A DNA stretch of 64,000 bases from Elephas maximus indicus (lineage: Eukaryota; Chordata; Mammalia; Proboscidea; Elephantidae). Where the stretch lies: contig NC_064821.1 of the NCBI RefSeq assembly GCF_024166365.1, positions 50,743,093 through 50,807,092 of the forward strand, given 5' to 3'. The notes below the pieces were generated by a model that searched no databases, was not told the DNA's origin, and saw only the letters and a program-made list of their open reading frames with translations. Made by a program: the position numbers and the translations under genes. The stretch's first letter is position 1. Each line of letters begins with the position of its first letter. Shown in pieces: positions 59,305-64,000 of this stretch.

Positions 59305-59885
59305 CTTCATTTTTTTAAAATTGTGTTTAAGTGAAAGTTTACAGTTCAAGTCAGCTTCTCATACAAAAACTTATACATATTGTTATGTGGCCCTAGTTGC
59401 TCTCCCCATAATGTGATAGCACACTCCTTCTCTCCATCCTGTATTCCCTGTGTCCATTCAGCCAGCTCCTGTCTCCCTCTGCCTTCTCATCTTGCCTCTG
59501 GACGGGACCTTCCCACTTAGTCTTATGTGTCTGCTTGAGCTAAGAAGCACACTTCTGACCAGTATCATTTTATGTCTCATGATCCAGTCTAATCTTTGTC
59601 TGGAGAATTGGCTTTGGGAATGGTTTTAGTTTTGGGCTAAAACAGACCCTGGGGGCCATGTCCTCTGTGGTCTCCAGTCTTAGTCAGACCATTTAGTCTG
59701 GTCTTTTTACTAGAATTTGAGTTCTGCATGCCACTTTTCTCCTGCTCCATCAGGGAATCTCTGTTGTGTTCCCTACCAGGGCAGTCATTGGTGGTAGCCG
59801 GGCACCATCTAGTTCCTCTGGTCTCAGGCTGATGGAGTCCATAGTTTATGTGACACTTTCTGTTGTTTTCTGTTTCTGTAGCACT
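59305..59885. repeat. Interspersed repeat, probably lineage-specific, family unassigned
   Basis: Contains gtgaaagtttacagttcaag, gcttgagctaagaagcacac and ccgggcaccatctagttcct. I believe this recurs in elephant genomes (LINE- or LTR-derived), but only one copy is in this window, so the family is not assigned. Confidence 0.5.
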
Positions 59886-59901
59886 TACTGCCTTCTATCT
59901 G

Positions 59902-60115
59902 GGGTACCTGGGTGGCGCAAACAGCTAGCATGCTCAGCTACTAACCAAAATGTTGGAGGTTCAAGTCCACCCAGAGGCACCTAAGAAGGCCCTGTGATCT
60001 ACTCCTGAAAAGTCAGCCATTGAAAACCCTACGTACGGAGCACAGTTCTACTCTGACACACATGAGGTCATCCCGAGTGGGAGTCGACCCGACGGCAACT
60101 GGTGTGTTTTTTTAA
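59902..60115 (+). repeat. Afrotherian SINE
   Basis: Begins gtacctgggtggcgcaaaca and ends agtcgacccgacggcaactg. It contains a small internal duplication (acgtacgg). Confidence 0.92.
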
Positions 60116-60130
60116 CCTACTGTCTAATTG

Positions 60131-60292
60131 GGAAACCCTGGTGGCGTAGTGGTTAAGTGCTATGGCTGCTAACCAAAAGGTCAGCAGTTTGAATCCTCCA
60201 GGTGCTCCTTGGGAGCTCTATGGGCAGCTTTACTCTGCCCTATGGGGCCACTATGAGTCAGAATCGACTCAGGGGCGACAGGCTTGGTATCT
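60131..60292 (+). repeat. Afrotherian SINE
   Basis: Begins ggaaaccctggtggcgtagt and ends atcgactcaggggcgacagg; same direction as its neighbour. Confidence 0.92.
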
Positions 60293-60539
60293 AATTTACT
60301 TATTTATTATGCTTATTGTTTGCCTCCCTTACCCAAATGTCAGCTCCATGGGGTCTGGGTATTTATCTATTTTTTTCATTGCCTAGTGCCTGGAGAAGTG
60401 CCTGGCATATACAGGGCTCTCAATAAACATTTGTTAAATGAGTAAAAAATGAAGAGTGGTATCTCTGGGTAGAGGAATCATGGGTAGTTTTTATTATCTT
60501 CTTTGGATTTTTGTTAGTTTCCATAATTAACTTGTATTG

Positions 60540-61340
60540 CTTTTGTGGTGATATTTTTTTAAGCCATTTTTCAAAACTCACCGTTTCATTTTCAAATACT
60601 TGACTGTTAATTGAGTATTTGCTGGGAGATGAATATACTATTTCAGAAAGCGGCTCTGGAAGCCTTTCTGTGGAGCTTCTACCTCTATCTTTAGCAAGAG
60701 ATCAAGGCCGAGCCCCTGACAGAAACAGGCTCTCGCTGGGGAAATAAAGCGTCTCAGTCTGGATGTGCAAATTGACCTGGATCGTTTTCGTTTTGCATTC
60801 ACGTTTGCACTTTGTAAATATTTGCCTGGCATCCCGCTGCTCACACCTGCTTGCTGTCCCCTCAAGTTTATGGAAGGCAGCAGGCACTGTCATTTCTCCA
60901 TCCCCACCTGGCGCTGCTAGCGCTACCACGTGAAATGAAAACTCACCCGCGAAAGCCACAGGTGTCTCTGACAGGGCCTAAAACTAATGGCCTGTGGCTG
61001 GCCGCTGTGACTAATTCTCTGATTATTGACTTTATGATTTTACGCTTAAAACTTCTTTATAATAACACACAGAAATGTTTAATGGGCTCTATCCAGAGCC
61101 ATAAAAATTACTTATTGAACAAGCGTTTTAAAACTATTAATCTATTGTTTTCCATTAATAATGGCTCTCCAAAGAACAGGCGACAGCTTAATGTATCCAC
61201 GGCATTTCTCCTCGAAAAGTGGCCTTTTAATATACAAACGCTGCTCCTGAGGCATCACAGGCTGGCTGACCATTCAGTAGCTGACCCTCCCAGGCCAGAT
61301 TTCCGCTGCGTCACACTTAGAAAGTGCTTCAAGAATTTCC
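60540..61340. promoter_or_regulatory. Large putative conserved non-coding element in CIROZ intron
   Basis: About 800 repeat-free bases rich in developmental factor-type words: cactttgtaaatatttgcct, gcattcacgtttgcac, ttattgactttatgatttta, ccagagccataaaaattact and ccattaataatgg (inverted TAAT cores with a one-base spacer, about 61152-61164). The 317-residue plus-strand frame across it includes a SINE and shows no domain, so it is not treated as coding. Best candidate enhancer in the window. Confidence 0.55.
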
Positions 61341-61668
61341 AAAGTGAACAGGGGCCCTGGGAGGTGTCCCTAGACTCTGGGACAGACCAGAAAGCCCCTC
61401 TCCTCAGTTTCTCTCTCCCTGTGGAAAAGAGGAAAGGAATTCTGAGGGCTTGTTCTGCAGCCCCTGCAATGGAGGATGCAGAAGGAAGTGAGTCATTTAG
61501 ACTTCTCTCTTTTTTTTTTTTTTTCTACTCTTGTTCCTTCCAGAAAGTTCCAGGTAATCACCTCGTGGTACCCTCATTCCAATTTTTCTGTTGGCAAAAT
61601 CATGGCTGGAAGGTTTCTGTGACACTATTCCCTTGTTTTTGCTATTTTAGGTGTGTGATCCCCCTACT

Positions 61669-61846
61669 GGGGCCCTGGTGGCACAGTGGTTCACAGCGAC
61701 GGTGTGCTACGGCTGCTAACCAAAAGATCGGCAGTTCAAATCCACCAGCTGCTCCTTGGAAACCCTATGGAGCAGTTCTACTTTGTCCTACAGGGTTGCT
61801 ATGAGTCGCCATCGACTCGATGGCAATGGGTTTGCTTTTTTAATCC
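61669..61846 (+). repeat. Afrotherian SINE
   Basis: Begins ggccctggtggcacagtggt and ends tgagtcgccatcgactcgat. It carries a small internal insertion near 61695. Confidence 0.92.
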
Positions 61847-61865
61847 CCTCCTATTCCCCCTTCCG

Positions 61866-62082
61866 TCCCTGGGTGGTACAAATTGTTAGCATGCTCAACT
61901 GCTAAGGAAAAGGTTGGAGGTTCAAGTCCACATGGAGGCACCTCAGAAGAAAGGCCTGGGGATATACGTCAGTGAAATACCCACTGAAAACCCTATGGAG
62001 CACAGTCCTACTCTGACACACATGGGTCATCATAAATCGGAATTGACTCAGCCGCAATTGGCTTTTTACTGGTTTATTTTTC
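61866..62082 (+). repeat. Afrotherian SINE
   Basis: Begins gtccctgggtggtacaaatt and ends aatcggaattgactcagccg. Confidence 0.9.
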
Positions 62083-62653
62083 CACCAAGCATGAAATGGC
62101 TTTTGGTTTCAAGTGCGTAAGAATTCCCCTTTTTCCTCACATCCATTTCTTTTCTCAGGTGATTTAGATTTCAGAGCACATCAGCAGCAGATGGGTATAT
62201 CTACTAAGCTTCCAGGCCGTTCACTGATTTAACAAATACTTGAGTGTCTCCTAAGTTCCAGGCAGTGTGCTCCGTTCTGGAAATTCAGTAGAAACAAGAA
62301 ACGCGTGTGGGCCTTGCCCTCACAGAGCTGCCGGGGCGTGCAGATGACGAGCATGTAAGCAAACAATTGTAGAAGATCCTTTGAAGTAGTGATGAGTGGC
62401 TGAGAAGAAAACAGGCTGAGATTGTGGCTGGGGGTGGGAGGAGATTCTTGAGATAGGGAATCAGGAAGGCCTCTCGGAGGAGGTGGCATTGGAGCAGGGT
62501 TTTGAGCAACAGGAAGGAGCCAGCCCTGAGCAATGGGGAAGAGCATTCCAGACAGAGGAAAGCCAATGCAAAAGGAGTGAGGGATGTACATGAGGGGCAG
62601 GGGGACGTCTCTCCCTAGGCAAAGACCCTACCTGGTCAACAACTGTCCCTTAC

Positions 62654-62772
62654 CTGGCAAGTGCAGTGTTCTGCTCAGCCACTGCCTTAAACCCTTCACT
62701 TGGCTCTTCGGGATCCACAGGGCCATGTAGTCTGAGAAGCACTCGACCTTGTCTGCAGACAAGAAGATACTC
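62654..62772 (-). CDS. CIROZ: CIROZ exon, first one in window (start of ZP-N module)
   Basis: The acceptor is a pyrimidine-rich tract ending ttctcag, and the donor is CCAG/gtaagg. The exon is 119 nt: one base finishing a codon, 39 codons, then one base. The peptide includes KVECFSDYMALWIPKSQVK and ends LSRTLHLP. The VEC cysteine is the first cysteine of the ZP-N module. The last base plus GG of the next exon gives Gly, reading LPGTWRTP across the junction. The intron entering on the 5' side is phase 2, so an upstream exon with the start codon must exist; none is visible up to 64000. A second possible acceptor lies 20 nt inside the exon (tgtctgcag), which would remove about six residues. Confidence 0.88.
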
Positions 62773-62924
62773 CTGAGAAGAGAGGAAGGACTTCTCTCCC
62801 AGGCCTGCTTCAATGGAATGGTTAAAAAAGAGCATGTAGGAGTTACATGGTCATCACTGAGAGTGACCCTTTACTCCACGAAGAAGTCACAGTTCACAGA
62901 ACATCTGAGGAGAAAGAACCTTAG

Positions 62925-63090
62925 GGTGGGGCTTCTCAAATGTCAATGTGCCTACAAATCACCTGGGGGTCTTGTTAAAACACAGGCCCCGATTCAGTAG
63001 GTCAGAGGTGGGGCCTGAGATTCAGCCTTTCTAAAAGCTCCCAGGCGATGCCAATGCTGCCGGTTCAGAGACCACAGTTTGAGCGGTGAG
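62925..63090. repeat. MER5-group (hAT) element
   Basis: Contains gtcaatgtgcctacaaatca, gattcagtaggtcagaggtg and ccaggcgatgccaatgctgc. Confidence 0.78.
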
Positions 63091-63199
63091 GTCCTAGAGA
63101 TCACAAAATCTAACCGCTGTGTTTTACAGGAGGAGATACGGAGCCATGTGACTTAATAGTAAGAGAACCCCACCTCTGTTCCATGTTTCTGTGAATTGA

Positions 63200-63378
63200 T
63201 GACGATGATGGTGATGGTGACGGAGGTGATGATGGTGGTGAAGATGGTGGTGATGGTAGTAATGGTGGTGATGATGGTGGAGGTGATGGTGATGATGATA
63301 ATGATGGTGATGATGGTGGTGATGGTGATAGTGAAGGTGGTGATGTTGATGGTGATGATGATGGTAATGATGGAACTT
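63200..63378 (+). repeat. GATGGT-type microsatellite
   Basis: About 180 bases of gatgatggtggtgat units with occasional aat and agt. It produces spurious Met/Val-rich and Ile/Thr-rich frames. Confidence 0.93.
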
Positions 63379-64000
63379 ACTTCATAGGGTGGAATAAAAC
63401 TGGAATGAGTAAATGTGTGTAAAAGTCTGTACAGGGTGCCTGTCACAGAGCATGTGCCTAAAGATGACAGCTCTTATCATGATAAGCTCTTATCGTGATG
63501 ATAAATGTGGTCACCCAGAGTTGAAAGGACTTGTCCATGGTCACAGAGCAGCAGGACCTGGGGCCTAAACTTGCTCATCACATAGTCAAAGAAATTTAAG
63601 TATCAGAGAAATTGAATAAACATTAGGATACACATGACCTGAAACGATACTGAAGCCAACATAATAATGATGGTGATATGTACCCAATGTAATGGTGATG
63701 ATTGCAAGAGGTACATCTAACCCCTGACAGGCCCCAGGGTCATCACTGGGAACCAGCCTCCTGTTGTCTAGGAGAGGAAATGGAGAAAATGCAGACTCTG
63801 GGTTGAATCTGCAGTATACAAACACATGATACTCATGTGTCCTTTAAAGAACAGGATTAGGCCCTGGATAGAAACTCATTTACATGTCACTTGGCTCATA
63901 TAAGTGGAGTAGGGGCAAACCAGCCCATTCTTGGAATTTTGACGCTCAGCTGAGGACTCCAGGGAATGAGCACGGCCTGTGTACAGGCCAGAGGTGAGAG
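63379..64000. other. Upstream of first visible CIROZ exon, nothing recognised
   Basis: No signal-peptide exon, promoter or repeat could be assigned. It includes a short direct repeat (tcatgataagctcttatc / cgtgatgataaa) near 63477-63503. Confidence 0.5.

Larger units (their letters stand above)
42209..62772 (-). other. CIROZ: CIROZ (C1orf127) gene, partial, 5' end outside window
   Basis: Ten minus-strand exon segments are read from high to low coordinate: 62654-62772, 58488-58612, 56248-56391, 51159-51197, 49858-49995, 49235-49319, 47853-48049, 47504-47627, 43996-44082 and about 42209-43419. The first nine are bounded by AG and GT and join in compatible phases without a stop. The product has ZP-N-like segments with conserved-looking cysteines, N-glycosylation sequons and a Ser/Thr/Pro-rich tail. 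I recognise it as CIROZ, a secreted-type protein linked to left-right patterning and reported lost in several vertebrate lineages. The signal-peptide exon was not found between 62.8 and 64 kb. Inferred: the gene is single-copy and expressed in the embryonic left-right organizer. Odd: a serine at one ZP-N cysteine position and a disrupted C-terminal tail. Identity is strong; functional intactness is uncertain. Confidence 0.88.

Noticed and set aside
60851..61804. 317-residue plus-strand open frame
   Set aside because: It spans non-coding unique sequence, a T-run and a SINE, with no domain and no splice context.
63153..63446. Ile/Thr-rich and Met/Val-rich frames
   Set aside because: They are both strands of a GATGGT-type microsatellite.

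Overview
This is vertebrate nuclear DNA, almost certainly from an afrotherian mammal and most likely an elephant or close relative. Evidence: about thirty tRNA-like SINEs of the Afrotheria-specific type (body with 'gctaaccaaaaggt', 3' end 'gagtcggaatcgactcgac'), RTE-clade LINE copies with the same 3' end, MIR, MER5-type and L1 remnants, long CA/GT tracts, and coding sequence split into short exons by GT-AG introns. There is no bacterial, viral or organellar gene content.

The one protein-coding gene I can support lies on the minus strand in the right third (about 42.2-62.8 kb). Nine exons, joined through GT-AG junctions in compatible phases, plus a long Ser/Thr/Pro-rich last exon, encode a secreted-type protein with ZP-N-like modules. 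I recognise it as CIROZ (formerly C1orf127), the ciliated left-right organizer ZP-N protein. Its signal-peptide exon is not in the window and presumably lies beyond 64 kb. Two things are odd. The third ZP-N cysteine position is a serine, and the C-terminal tail carries an in-frame TAG, an in-frame TGA and two apparent frame changes, so the tail is truncated or the gene is starting to decay (or the assembly has errors).

In human, C1orf127 lies next to CASZ1, a developmental zinc-finger gene, and both are on the same strand. By synteny, 1-42 kb should be the intergenic desert between CIROZ and the 5' side of CASZ1. It holds no convincing gene. It contains interspersed repeats, microsatellites, and several AT-rich, repeat-free blocks in otherwise GC-rich sequence that look like conserved non-coding regulatory elements: about 5.05-5.87, 7.70-8.09, 14.78-15.07, 36.06-36.33, 36.98-37.15, 39.12-39.38 and 41.03-41.34 kb. 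Similar blocks sit 3' of or inside the CIROZ gene (46.45-47.03, 49.47-49.72, 52.85-53.31, 60.54-61.34 kb).

Layout: 1-42.2 kb intergenic (an RTE copy at 2.2-3.4 kb, a larger antisense RTE with reverse-transcriptase coding at 9.0-10.6 kb, a CA-repeat block at 6.64-7.10 kb, SINE clusters at 15.6-16.3 and 20-23.5 kb, L1 remnants at 18.4-27.2 kb); 42.2-62.8 kb CIROZ; 62.8-64 kb a MER5-type element, a GATGGT-type microsatellite and no recognised exon. Exon borders rest on splice signals and reading frame. Repeat borders are read by eye and are good to roughly 10-30 bases. Statements about other species come from memory, not from a search.
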